Shown one piece after another: positions 8,449 to 17,303 of a stretch of DNA of 64,000 nucleotides. This stretch comes from Herminiimonas arsenitoxidans (lineage in GTDB: Bacteria > Pseudomonadota > Gammaproteobacteria > Burkholderiales > Burkholderiaceae_D). The position numbers and the translations under genes are program-made. The notes below the pieces were generated by a model. It was not told the DNA's origin, did not search any database, and saw nothing but the letters and a program-made list of their open reading frames with translations. Within the stretch, counting starts at the first letter, position 1; every line of letters starts with the position of its first letter. The stretch spans positions 2,356,001-2,420,000 of the forward strand of contig NZ_LT671418.1 of the NCBI RefSeq assembly GCF_900130075.1. Reading direction: 5' to 3'.

Positions 8449-9549
8449 TTAGTTCATCTGGTGGGCGACTAGCATGCCGCTCACCAGCAAACCCGTCGGC
8501 GCCAGCAAACGGCGCTTGTTGCTTGGTCTGTCTTCCACCCATTTGAACAATAATGCTCCACCGATAATGCTGACGCATAAAGCGATCAGCATGCCGATGA
8601 CGTTCACAATAGGTTCTTGCGGGAAGAAATGGAAGAACACTGCATTCACGATCATGCACAAAGGAAAGTGAATCAGGAAGACTGAGTATGAGATACGTCC
8701 GAGGTAAGTCAAAAAGCCAGGCATCTGCCAGCGTTCCAATACACCCAACTGACGTGCAACACCCAGCATCAGCATCACGCAACCTGCCACCAGTATGCGT
8801 CCGCGGAAATCAAACAACAGTGCCGCGACCACCACCAGACCCAAAGCCGCCAACCACATCATGCCCAGCGGGCGACGCGACGCCCAGTACGCCAAGGTAC
8901 CCAAGCCATACGAGCCGAAAAAGTACAAGGCGGTTTCATCCAATCCTGTATTCCGGTTGAAGACAAACAGGGACGCAAAGGTCAGCAGTGCAATGAACAA
9001 AGGACCGATGATGCGCAGCTTCGGATAATGCACTTCAACTTTTCCGCCCAGCCATAACAACATGGCTGCAACGGCGAACAGTTGCAAATCAATCGCCACA
9101 TACCAGACGCCGGCAGACAAGGCTTCCTGATCCATCAAATCCTGTAACAAGAAAATGTGCGGCAACAACTGCGCGAGACTAGGTGCATCCGGGATCGAAT
9201 CGCTGGTCATCCACTCGCGTGCCAGCGCCGCGCACAGAATCGCAAATACCAGCGCCACCAGATAAGGAATCACCAGACGCAAATAACGTTGATAAATTGC
9301 TCTGATCGGATGCGTCAGAGAAGTAGCGCCATCCGGTGCAAATTTTGCGGCCAACAAGAATCCTGCAATCACAAAGAAAGCCTGCACTGCCATCCGGCCA
9401 TATTGATAAAACAGATCGATCACGGTCGGCATCAGTGGATACGCAATATCGGACATCGGACCGTAAAACGCGAGGTGATGCAAAACAATCAACAAACAGG
9501 CAACCGCCTTGAGCGCATCGACGCAAGGCATTCTTGAAGCAGTGGACAT
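8449..9549 (-). CDS. Acyltransferase 3 family membrane protein (OafA-like)
   Basis: This 366-residue protein has about ten hydrophobic helices. Near the N-terminus it has VDALKAVACLLIVLHHLAFYG, with the conserved His pair region of acyltransferase 3 enzymes, followed by AVQAFFVIAGFLLA. Such proteins acetylate or acylate surface sugars, O-antigen, peptidoglycan or other acceptors across the inner membrane. It has no SGNH domain, so it is the short form. The acceptor cannot be read from sequence. It converges on eptA with only 4 bases between stops and shares no visible terminator, so antisense overlap of transcripts is likely. A shared role in surface modification is an inference from proximity. 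Confidence 0.88.
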   Translation of the reverse strand: MSTASRMPCVDALKAVACLLIVLHHLAFYGPMSDIAYPLMPTVIDLFYQYGRMAVQAFFVIAGFLLAAKFAPDGATSLTHPIRAIYQRYLRLVIPYLVALVFAILCAALAREWMTSDSIPDAPSLAQLLPHIFLLQDLMDQEALSAGVWYVAIDLQLFAVAAMLLWLGGKVEVHYPKLRIIGPLFIALLTFASLFVFNRNTGLDETALYFFGSYGLGTLAYWASRRPLGMMWLAALGLVVVAALLFDFRGRILVAGCVMLMLGVARQLGVLERWQMPGFLTYLGRISYSVFLIHFPLCMIVNAVFFHFFPQEPIVNVIGMLIALCVSIIGGALLFKWVEDRPSNKRRLLAPTGLLVSGMLVAHQMN

Positions 9550-9759
9550 GGATTCTGACTTGGTGGAATGTAATCTTGACGCGCCCGTCTCATGGGATGA
9601 GCGCCGGGCGCAAGTCTACACGCACTCGCACCAGTTTGCAGACTTAAGTGCCTGCAAAACAATACTGCAAGTAGCAAATCCGTTTGACGGTCGAAATAGA
9701 ATTGACCTCAATCAAGAACGATGATGTCGATGCAGTGAGGCTGCTATTTAACCTGGGTA

Positions 9760-10089
9760 CTATTTGCTGCTGCGCCATTCTTGTACATAACGCACGACCG
9801 ATGCTGTTCTCGGTGTCTGTAGCCATGTCGGCAGGCGTTCTTCATACGCTTGGCGATAAGTTGTTGCTGTCACCTGGTTCGCCATGAAGGTTTCAACCGA
9901 AGCTTCGCTCCATCTCTCATACAACGTGTAAAGGTTTTCATCCTGTACATCCTGATGCAGCGTACAACTGACGAATGCCTCTTCTTTTGCCATCTGCTCT
10001 ATCAAAGCAGTGACAGCTGTTTTCCACTCTTGCACGTATTCCGGTTTGATATGTAATTGCACATAAAAGACCAAATCTTGTTTAACCAT
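9760..10089 (-). CDS. ABM-fold monooxygenase (YgiN-like)
   Basis: This 109-residue protein matches the antibiotic-biosynthesis-monooxygenase fold in pattern: a first strand FYVQLHIKPEYV, helix WKTAVTALIEQMAKEE, FVSCTLHQDVQDENLYTLYERW and a later helix FMANQVTATTY. Members are small dimeric ferredoxin-like proteins, some oxidising quinols without a cofactor and many uncharacterised. It is a single domain of usual length. It stands alone with 210 bases upstream of the acyltransferase start and a divergent hypothetical gene on its other side. Substrate unknown. Confidence 0.82.
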   Translation of the reverse strand: MVKQDLVFYVQLHIKPEYVQEWKTAVTALIEQMAKEEAFVSCTLHQDVQDENLYTLYERWSEASVETFMANQVTATTYRQAYEERLPTWLQTPRTASVVRYVQEWRSSK

Positions 10090-10183
10090 TATTTCTTTCT
10101 CATGTATTTATAAACACGCATCAGCGGCGTGGCGGCAAATGCAATTATGATACACAGCCTGATTAAATGAATGCAGATGCCCC

Positions 10184-10696
10184 ATGAGCAATATCGACAC
10201 ACCCAACGCCCCTGACACTAACGAAGCGGATCAAGACAGCGCCATACACGAAGCACGCTTATGGCGCGACAATGGCTGGACCGCACGCGTCATCAAGAAT
10301 GAAGACGATGAAGGCTGGGCCGTCGCGATGATCAAGGATGGTGAATCCGAACCCGCTCTGGTCGGTCCGTGGACCATGGGACGCGACAAGAAGAATCCCA
10401 AGCCGTTGGACACACCGGCCTTCCATACGCTGGTCAAGACTGCGTCAGAAGTCTTGCGCCGCCATGAACAGCAATTGCATGCAGATCTGCACAAAAGCGT
10501 GACCGTCAATACCGCCAACGCCAGCATTACCGTCACCCTGGACATCGTGCCGGACGAAGATGATCCCTACGCTTTATTAGCTGCGCAAGATGAAGCCGGC
10601 GATCAACTTGCCGAAGTGCGCGTCGCCGCGAACTTCAAGCTGACACGTAGCAGTGCGGCTGACTGGATAGAAGCCGAATACCGCAAGCCGCGTTGA
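10184..10696 (+). CDS. Conserved-looking hypothetical protein
   Basis: This 170-residue acidic soluble protein has no signal peptide or membrane segment. I do not recognise the family. An N-terminal Asp/Asn-rich tail (1-25) precedes an alpha/beta-looking core: WTARVIKNEDDEGWAVAMI, a Lys-rich loop GRDKKNPKPL, a long helix near 75-100, and strands SVTVNTANASITVTLDIVPDEDDPYALLAA. It ends 38 bases before the aadA-like start and may be cotranscribed with it. The base composition looks like the surroundings. No function is proposed. Confidence 0.7.
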   Translation: MSNIDTPNAPDTNEADQDSAIHEARLWRDNGWTARVIKNEDDEGWAVAMIKDGESEPALVGPWTMGRDKKNPKPLDTPAFHTLVKTASEVLRRHEQQLHADLHKSVTVNTANASITVTLDIVPDEDDPYALLAAQDEAGDQLAEVRVAANFKLTRSSAADWIEAEYRKPR

Positions 10697-10734
10697 GTTT
10701 TCACGGCTTGGGTAGCCTGCTAAGATATCTCTCC

Positions 10735-11517
10735 ATGAACACAACACCACCTGTCGAAATCACCCAGCAACTGTCAAATACGCGCGCCATACTGGAACAC
10801 CATCTGGCAGGAAGCTTGCAAGCCATACACTTGTTTGGTTCCGCCATCGATGGCGGACTCAAGCCGCATAGCGATATAGACTTGCTGGTCACGGTCAGTA
10901 CTCCACCAACCGAATCGACCCGACGCTCGCTGATGATGGAGCTGTTGACGGTCTCTGCATGGCCAGGAAGCAGCACATCATATCGCCCACTCGAAGTGAC
11001 GGTTATCGCCCGGGAAGAAGTTATACCTTGGCGTTACCCGGCGCGGCGCGAACTTCAATTCGGTGAATGGCTGCGCGAAGAACTGCAAGCCGGCATTATC
11101 GAACCAGCCATGCTGGACCATGACCTTGCGATCTTGCTGACAAAAGCGAGACAGCACAGTGTCTGCTTGATGGGCATCCCCGCAACTGAATTCTTCGATC
11201 CAGTCCCCAGAGAAGATTTTGCAAAGGCACTGTCTGACACCATCGCGCAATGGAATGAAGCATCAGACTGGCAAGGCGACGAGCAAACTGTCGTGCTGGC
11301 TCTTGCACGCATCTGGTTCAGTGTCTCTACGGGGAAAATCGCGCCTAAGGATATCGCCGCCGCATGGGCGCTTGAGCGCTTGCCGGAAGAGTACCGACCA
11401 GTACTGGCAAAAGCACAGGCCGCTTACCTGCATGGTGCAGCCGACGAATTGGCTGACGACACAGAGCGGATGAGTCCGTATGTACACTACGTCAAGACTA
11501 TGATTCAGCGTGCCTGA
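10735..11517 (+). CDS. aadA: Aminoglycoside 3''-adenylyltransferase, AadA-like (chromosomal)
   Basis: This 260-residue protein has the nucleotidyltransferase motif HLFGSAIDGGLKPHSDIDLL (metal Asp pair in SDID), IPWRYPARRELQFGEWLREEL, DLAILLTKARQHS and GKIAPKDIAAAWALERLPEEY. All are shared with AadA enzymes, which adenylylate streptomycin and spectinomycin. The length matches the family (about 260). The ATG at 10735 is chosen because the upstream extension has no family counterpart. No attC, attI or integrase is seen around it, and the gene sits among ordinary chromosomal genes, so it looks like a resident homologue rather than an integron cassette. Whether it gives resistance depends on expression. 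Confidence 0.9.
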   Translation: MNTTPPVEITQQLSNTRAILEHHLAGSLQAIHLFGSAIDGGLKPHSDIDLLVTVSTPPTESTRRSLMMELLTVSAWPGSSTSYRPLEVTVIAREEVIPWRYPARRELQFGEWLREELQAGIIEPAMLDHDLAILLTKARQHSVCLMGIPATEFFDPVPREDFAKALSDTIAQWNEASDWQGDEQTVVLALARIWFSVSTGKIAPKDIAAAWALERLPEEYRPVLAKAQAAYLHGAADELADDTERMSPYVHYVKTMIQRA

Positions 11518-11537
11518 CTAGTGCAAATGCATCAATC

Positions 11538-11768
11538 TCAGAGTTTGCCGTACAAACGCGCGAACTCTTCTTCCAGTGTATTTTTCGGTAATGAACTATT
11601 GCCGCGACCATACCAGTAACGCGCGTTACCGAGATCGCCTTCCACCCGATGCAGATAGCCATGTATCTGGCAGGACAGTTCATCCGAATGCACTTGCACC
11701 AATGCGTGTGCTTCTTCCCAGTTGCCGGCCTTCTCTAAATCCAGCACTTTCTTGTGATCGCAAACCAT
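11538..11768 (-). CDS. Small helical (TPR-like) protein
   Basis: This 76-residue soluble protein has two helix pairs: residues 4-30 (KKVLDLEKAGNWEEAHALVQVH) and 31-60 (a Cys-Gln-His turn, LHRVEGDLGNARYWYGRG). The W-E-A-H and G-D-L-G-N-A-R-Y-W-Y spacing resembles tetratricopeptide repeats, and small proteins of this type are common in beta-proteobacteria. It is the last gene of the long minus-strand run starting at the TetR regulator, 33 bases after the PIG-L gene. Convergent with aadA. Function unknown. Confidence 0.7.
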   Translation of the reverse strand: MVCDHKKVLDLEKAGNWEEAHALVQVHSDELSCQIHGYLHRVEGDLGNARYWYGRGNSSLPKNTLEEEFARLYGKL

Positions 11769-11801
11769 TTCAATTCCTTCGTACTAATTCTTTTTTATTC
11801 A

Positions 11802-12554
11802 TTAATCATCTGAGCCGTATCGCTCCAGTTCGAAAGCCTCGGCATATTCTGCATCGAGCTCACGTCCGGTTTTACGATTGACGGCCAGCACGCGTTCATC
11901 AAATCCTTGTCCGCGCGTATTCAAATTACGCTGATGTTGCGAGCGATGCAAGCGCAACAATTCTGCTTTCCATGCCGCGCTGTCAGCGTCAAACGGTGTG
12001 TAGAGATCCGTACGCATCGCGACGGTTTTTGCATCCTGATTCAGCACCGCCCATATTGACAATTTTTCTGCCAAAGCAACTGCGCGGAACAAGGCATACG
12101 TGCGTTGATGCGTGATATTGCTGTCGTTCCCGTGTGGCATAAACACTAGATCGGGTTGACGTTGCGATAAGTAATCACGAATGATTTCCTGATTCGCAAC
12201 ATCCAGACGTGGATTACCTTTTTCATCCGGCGGCAAACGCAAGAAGCTAATACGCTCCGACGGCAAGCCGAAGAATGCACAACTTGCAACTTGTTCAGCT
12301 TCGCGCAGAACAGCTTTTTCATCATTCGTATGTGCATTGGCAAAACCATCTTCGACGCCACTTGCACCTGTCGTCAATACCGCCAGATGTATCGTATCGC
12401 CACGTTGATGAAAGTAGCGCAAGGTAATAGCGATCGCATCAAAGTCATCCGGATGCGGTGCCAGTATCACCAGTGTGAGTGGCGATGACAACGACAACTG
12501 ATGCAGATTCAGTGGCACGCCTTTAGCCGATGTTTGTAATGATGAAAACATCAT
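11802..12554 (-). CDS. PIG-L / LmbE family deacetylase
   Basis: This 250-residue protein has the N-terminal zinc motif of the family as LAPHPDDFDAIAI and a later PHGNDSNITHQRTY block supplying the third metal ligand. The Rossmann-like core carries LAVLTTGASG. Members remove N-acetyl groups from sugars such as GlcNAc derivatives or act in small-thiol and antibiotic pathways. The second Asp of the usual DDE is followed by Phe instead of Glu, a minor departure. It lies 10 bases after the glutaredoxin-like gene and is probably in the same operon. The substrate is not predictable. Confidence 0.87.
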   Translation of the reverse strand: MMFSSLQTSAKGVPLNLHQLSLSSPLTLVILAPHPDDFDAIAITLRYFHQRGDTIHLAVLTTGASGVEDGFANAHTNDEKAVLREAEQVASCAFFGLPSERISFLRLPPDEKGNPRLDVANQEIIRDYLSQRQPDLVFMPHGNDSNITHQRTYALFRAVALAEKLSIWAVLNQDAKTVAMRTDLYTPFDADSAAWKAELLRLHRSQHQRNLNTRGQGFDERVLAVNRKTGRELDAEYAEAFELERYGSDD

Positions 12555-12564
12555 CGCACCTTTA

Positions 12565-12921
12565 TCACTTGACTATGGTGCCGGCCTTCAATGCCGCGAC
12601 TGTTTCCTTGTAACCACCTATCAATTTGCCATCGACGAACACTTGCGGAAACGTAGGCCAGCCACTCCACATCTTGATTGCCAGACGCGGCTTCCACATT
12701 GAAAAGTAATTACCGTATTCCAGATACTGGAAATTGACACCGGCGTCCGACAAGGCAGTACGCGCTTTTTTAACGAAAGGATTGAGTCCCATGCCAACCA
12801 CCACAACTTTATTAGTTGCGATGGCATGGGCTACTTCGTTGACAGTTTTTTGATGATAAGCGGCGATGTAATGAGTGACATCCGGCGACAATTTGTCAGA
12901 AGATAAAACAGGGCGAGTCAT
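12565..12921 (-). CDS. Glutaredoxin-fold protein lacking the active-site cysteines
   Basis: This 118-residue protein shows the glutaredoxin layout: strand KVVVVGMG, helix PFVKKARTALSDAG, strand FQYLEYG, cis-Pro segment WPTFPQVFVDGKLIGGYKE. The TVPxVF-like and GG motifs that bind glutathione are kept. The CPYC/CGFS site is replaced by NPFV, and there is no cysteine anywhere in the protein. It therefore cannot do thiol exchange and may bind glutathione or Fe-S partners, or be structural. The ATG at 12921 has a good AGGAG upstream. It follows the RND permease by 40 bases, so it is probably transcribed with the efflux operon. Confidence 0.8.
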   Translation of the reverse strand: MTRPVLSSDKLSPDVTHYIAAYHQKTVNEVAHAIATNKVVVVGMGLNPFVKKARTALSDAGVNFQYLEYGNYFSMWKPRLAIKMWSGWPTFPQVFVDGKLIGGYKETVAALKAGTIVK

Positions 12922-12961
12922 GATGCTCCTTGAATTTTTGATCAGCAGCAAATATCTGCCA

Positions 12962-15900
12962 TTATTTTTCCAACGCTATTTGCGGTGGCGTTAGAGGTTC
13001 TTCCTTGATGCCACGTGCCTTGCGCATCATGCGCTTGACCCAATGTTCCAGATCATCAATATAGGTAAACACCGCAGGCACCACCAGCAAACTCAGCAAG
13101 GTCGAGGTTATCAAGCCGCCGATCACCGTGATCGCCATCGGCGAACGGAAACTAGGATCAGCGCCCCAGCCCAGCGCCAATGGCAACATGCCGGCACCCA
13201 TCGCAATCGTCGTCATGATAATCGGACGACTACGTTTATGACAGGCGTCAACCAAGGCATCGTAGCGATTCATCCCTTGCTGACGCGCCAGAATTGCATA
13301 GTCGACCAGCAAGATTGAGTTCTTCGTCACGATGCCCATCAACATGATCAAACCGATCATCGATGGCATCGACAAGGCGCGGCCCGTCAGCAATAGTGCG
13401 ACGAAAGCACCTCCGATGGACAAAGGCAAAGCAGCCAAAATCGTGATCGGTTGCATGAAGTCTTTGAACAACAAGACCAGCACGCAGTAGATACACAAGA
13501 CACCAATCAACATCGCCAGACCGAAGCTGTTAAACAGCGCCTGCATCTCTTGCGCATCACCCAGTTCAGCGATCTTTACCGCTGGCGGCAGATTCCGCAT
13601 CGATGGCAGGGCGCGTGCTTCGGTATTCAATTCACCTAATGAACGCGAACCCAGTTCCACATCCAACGTCACGTTGCGGCTGCGATTTAAACGATCGATT
13701 TGCGCCGGGCCACTATCCATATATACAGACGCGACATTGCCCAACATCACCGGGCCATTTTTACCCGGCACCGTCAGACGTTCAATTGCAGCCAGATCGG
13801 CGCGCATATTGTCTGGCAGCTTGATACGTATAGGCACCTGGCGCTCGGACAAATTCAGCTTGGGCAAATTCATATCGTAGTCACCGGCAGTGGCAACACG
13901 TACGGTTTCGCCCATGCTAGAGGTTGTCACGCCAAGATCAGCCGCACGCGCAGTATCGGGACGCACGATGATTTCAGGACGCACCAGCGATGCACTGGAA
14001 GTGACATTGCCTATACCTTTCAGGCCACGCAATTCACGTTCAACTTTTTGTGCTGCCTCCGACAATGCGAGTGGATCTTCACTGCGCAATACCAGTTGCA
14101 TCTTGACGCCGGTATCCGGCGGTCCAACGTTGAAACGTGCACCAGGGATATCCGCGATGTTGGCGCGTATCTTGGTTTCAATATCCGACATCGATTCGTG
14201 CCTGTCGTTACGATGCGTGGTCGTCAGCGTCAGCACCGCACGACGTGCTTCAGCAGAAGCACCTGGCGCAAATGCATCACCGCTGGAACCACCACCGATA
14301 GAACTGAAAACGCTCTTGATGTTTTTATCCTGCGAGACTGCAAGACGCACTCGTTCTGCCACAGCGGTTGTTTCTGCCAACGTACTGCCCGGTGGCAACT
14401 CGATATTGATTTGCGTCTGACCACGATCTGCCGGCGGTACAAAACCGGTCGGCAACAAAGGTACCAGCAAGATGGAACCGACAAAGAACACGCCGGAAGC
14501 GATGGCCGTCGTCAGACGATGCGTCAAACACCAACGCATGATGATCAAGTAGCGCTGCATCATCCAGCTATCTTTTTCTACATGATGCTTGACCGGCTTC
14601 AGGATATACGCCGCCATCATAGGTGTGAGTAAACGCGCGACGACCAAGGATGCCAACACCGCTAACACCGCAGTCCAGCCGAACTGCTTGAAGAACAAAC
14701 CCGGAATACCGGCCATGAATGCAGTCGGCAAGAACACGGCAACCAGTGCAAAGGTGGTCGCGATCACGGCCATACCAATTTCATCGGCAGCTTCCATCGC
14801 AGCTTGCATCGGCGTCTTGCCCATATTCAGATGGCGCGAGATATTTTCAATCTCCACAATCGCATCATCGACCAGCACCCCGACCACCAGTGCCAGCGAG
14901 AGCAGGGTCACCGTATTGAGCGTGTAACCGAAATAGCTCAAGCCGAGGAAGGTAGGAATCACCGATAAAGGCAAGGCCGCTGATGCGACTAGTGTGGCGC
15001 GCCAGTCGCGCAAGAACCACCACACCACCAGCACCGCGAGAATCGCGCCTTCGTACAACAACTCCATCGAACCTTCGAAATTTTCCTTGACCGGCTCGGC
15101 GTTATCTATCGCTTCCTTGAAGATGATATTGCGATTGTTTTTCTGCAATTCCTCTACTGCTGCCTTGGTGCCATTGGCGACCGCCAATTCGCTCGCACCC
15201 TTGGTGCGGAATACTTCAAAGCCGACAACTGTGTGGCCGTCTTGTGAAGCCGACGAACGTCGTTCCGCAATGGTATCGGTCACATTGGCAACTTGATCGA
15301 GTCGGATGTGATGACCATCGGCCAGCGGAATATCCAGCTTAGACAACTCAGCCGCAGTCTTCACCGTCGCGATAGTGCGCACTGCTTGTTCTGCACCACT
15401 GACATCGCCACGACCGCCCGGTGCTTCCTGCTGTACCAAACGCAAACGACGCGACACATCGACAGCGGCCACATTCAAGGCCGCCATCTTGGCTGGATCA
15501 AGTTCAACTCTTACTTCACGCGTCACGCCACCGACACGCTTGACCGAACCGACGCCCGGCACTGCGAGCAGACGTTTGGACACTGTGTTGTCGACGAACC
15601 AGCTCAGTTCCTGTTCATCGAGCTGACTGCCCGGTGCGGCCGCTGCGGTAAAGGTCAGGATCACGCGGCCTGCGGTCGATACCTTGGTCACCGATGGATC
15701 ACGCAAATCAGCCGGCAAGTCAGCACGTATCAGCGCTACCGCATCACGCACATCATTGACAGCATCCGAGATATTTTTTTCAAGTACAAACTCCACCGTC
15801 ACGGTGACTGCACCGTCGAGTACCTTGGTATAAATATTCTTGATGCCTTGCAGCGTGGCGACTGAGTTCTCTATCTTGCGCGCCACCTCGGTTTCCAACT

Positions 15901-16072
15901 GCGCCGGCGCAGCGCCGGGCAGGGAAGCAGAGACGGTGACGATAGGCAATTCAATATCAGGGAAATCCTGCACCGCGTTCGACTTGAACGCGAGCAAGCC
16001 GCCCAAGGCCAGCAATGCAAACAGCATGATGGCCGGGATCGGGTTCTTGATGGATAGCGAGGAAAAATTCAC
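12962..16072 (-). CDS. RND efflux permease (HAE1 type)
   Basis: This 1036-residue inner-membrane proton/drug antiporter has TM1 at about 11-30, two large periplasmic loops, and TM4 with the proton-relay Asp pair in VGVLVDDAIVEIEN near residue 400. A second helical bundle includes FALVAVFLPTAFM and a C-terminal GIVTKNSILLVDYA motif. The length is normal for the family. It is preceded by its adaptor gene (9 bases) and outer-membrane factor, and all are led by a TetR regulator. The multidrug (HAE1) assignment rests on the TM4 DD motif and overall sequence; HME metal pumps differ there. Substrates are unknown. The C-terminal tail is Lys/Pro-rich. Confidence 0.93.
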   Translation of the reverse strand: MNFSSLSIKNPIPAIMLFALLALGGLLAFKSNAVQDFPDIELPIVTVSASLPGAAPAQLETEVARKIENSVATLQGIKNIYTKVLDGAVTVTVEFVLEKNISDAVNDVRDAVALIRADLPADLRDPSVTKVSTAGRVILTFTAAAAPGSQLDEQELSWFVDNTVSKRLLAVPGVGSVKRVGGVTREVRVELDPAKMAALNVAAVDVSRRLRLVQQEAPGGRGDVSGAEQAVRTIATVKTAAELSKLDIPLADGHHIRLDQVANVTDTIAERRSSASQDGHTVVGFEVFRTKGASELAVANGTKAAVEELQKNNRNIIFKEAIDNAEPVKENFEGSMELLYEGAILAVLVVWWFLRDWRATLVASAALPLSVIPTFLGLSYFGYTLNTVTLLSLALVVGVLVDDAIVEIENISRHLNMGKTPMQAAMEAADEIGMAVIATTFALVAVFLPTAFMAGIPGLFFKQFGWTAVLAVLASLVVARLLTPMMAAYILKPVKHHVEKDSWMMQRYLIIMRWCLTHRLTTAIASGVFFVGSILLVPLLPTGFVPPADRGQTQINIELPPGSTLAETTAVAERVRLAVSQDKNIKSVFSSIGGGSSGDAFAPGASAEARRAVLTLTTTHRNDRHESMSDIETKIRANIADIPGARFNVGPPDTGVKMQLVLRSEDPLALSEAAQKVERELRGLKGIGNVTSSASLVRPEIIVRPDTARAADLGVTTSSMGETVRVATAGDYDMNLPKLNLSERQVPIRIKLPDNMRADLAAIERLTVPGKNGPVMLGNVASVYMDSGPAQIDRLNRSRNVTLDVELGSRSLGELNTEARALPSMRNLPPAVKIAELGDAQEMQALFNSFGLAMLIGVLCIYCVLVLLFKDFMQPITILAALPLSIGGAFVALLLTGRALSMPSMIGLIMLMGIVTKNSILLVDYAILARQQGMNRYDALVDACHKRSRPIIMTTIAMGAGMLPLALGWGADPSFRSPMAITVIGGLITSTLLSLLVVPAVFTYIDDLEHWVKRMMRKARGIKEEPLTPPQIALEK

Positions 16073-16080
16073 GCTTACTC

Positions 16081-17286
16081 CTATTTAGTCGCAGCGGTAG
16101 CGCGCACAGGCGTGCCCGCATCTTGCGATGCACTGCCTGCGGCAACCGGTGGTGTCGCTGGTACGACTTTCACCAGATCGCCATCGTTGAGGAAGCCAGC
16201 ACCATTCGCCACCAGCACCGCATCTGCCGGGATACCGGATACGATTTCAATCCTGTCAGCCAGACGACGCCCCGGTTGAACTTTTGTTTGTGTCACGCGG
16301 CTATCCGCATTCACACGGAAGACATAACTGAAGCCATCACGAATCACGATGGCCTGCTGCGGCACGGTCACCGCAGTGGAAACACCGAGATCAAATTGGC
16401 CAGTAGCAAACATACCGGCACGCACTGGTGCGATCTTCGCTGCTGTCGGTGCCAGATCGACATACACCAGCGCCGCGCGATTTTGCGCGTCCACAGTAGG
16501 TGCGATCATGCGTACCTTGCCTTTGACTTGCGTACCATTGGCCGCCGTGATCAAGGCCGGCGTACCCGTTGCCAAACGCCCCAACTCGGCCGAAGTCACT
16601 TCAGCGCGCCATTCCAAACGGCCCTGACGGATCATGCGAAACAATTCGGTACCTGCGCTCACAACCGCGCCTACTGTTGCACTACGTGCAGAAATCACGC
16701 CGTCATCCGGTGCCAGCACTTGTGTTTGATTCAAGCGCACGATACGTACTTCCAATGCAGCTTTTGCTGCTTCCGCTTTCGCCTTGGCAGTTTGTTCCGT
16801 GGTCAGATATTGATTGATCTGCTGTGTGCTTAAAGCGCCAGTTGTCTCCAACGTGCGTGCGCGCTCTGCATTATTTTTCGCATCGGCGGCATTGGCTTCT
16901 GCTTCCATCAGACTGGCGCGTGCCTGTGCCACATCGGCCTTCACTGAAGCAACCGAGAAGGTTGCCAGCACTTGGCCGCGCTTGACGACGTCACCAACAT
17001 TGACGCGCACTTCCATCAATTGCAAACCATTCGATTCACTGCCTATGATGGCTTCCTGCCATGCGGTTACAGTGCCGTTGGCGGTCAAGTAGATAGGTAA
17101 GTGTGCCTGCGATGGTTGCGCAGTCGTCACGGCCAGCGCCGGTTTAGGGCCGGTATCGTCTTTCTTCTTGGCGGCCTCGGATTTGCCGCTGCTCATTACG
17201 ATCACAATCGCGGCCAGCGCCAGCACGGCGACCACAGCGATAACGATGGTTTTTTTGTTGAAACGTTTCATGTTTGCGTCCGTCAT
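16081..17286 (-). CDS. RND periplasmic adaptor (membrane fusion protein)
   Basis: This 401-residue protein has a single N-terminal anchor helix (about residues 11-32), then a biotinyl/lipoyl-like half (GSESNGLQLMEVRVNVGDVVKRGQVLATF), an alpha-helical hairpin rich in Ala/Glu/Lys (about 118-185), the second lipoyl half (VLAPDDGVISAR) and a beta-barrel. It links the RND permease to the outer-membrane factor across the periplasm. It begins 18 bases after the outer-membrane factor gene. A second Met five codons in is an equal start candidate. The C-terminal tail (Pro/Ala/Ser) is low complexity. Confidence 0.92.
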   Translation of the reverse strand: MTDANMKRFNKKTIVIAVVAVLALAAIVIVMSSGKSEAAKKKDDTGPKPALAVTTAQPSQAHLPIYLTANGTVTAWQEAIIGSESNGLQLMEVRVNVGDVVKRGQVLATFSVASVKADVAQARASLMEAEANAADAKNNAERARTLETTGALSTQQINQYLTTEQTAKAKAEAAKAALEVRIVRLNQTQVLAPDDGVISARSATVGAVVSAGTELFRMIRQGRLEWRAEVTSAELGRLATGTPALITAANGTQVKGKVRMIAPTVDAQNRAALVYVDLAPTAAKIAPVRAGMFATGQFDLGVSTAVTVPQQAIVIRDGFSYVFRVNADSRVTQTKVQPGRRLADRIEIVSGIPADAVLVANGAGFLNDGDLVKVVPATPPVAAGSASQDAGTPVRATAATK

Positions 17287-17303
17287 TCAGATTCAGGATG
17301 GTT

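Noticed and set aside
10690..11540. Integron cassette around aadA
   Set aside because: No attC-like imperfect palindrome, core GTTRRRY pair, attI or integrase was seen near the gene.
13700..14632. 310-codon open frame opposite the RND permease
   Set aside because: It lies wholly inside the permease gene on the other strand. Its protein has the Arg/His/Cys/Gln-rich composition of an antisense shadow.
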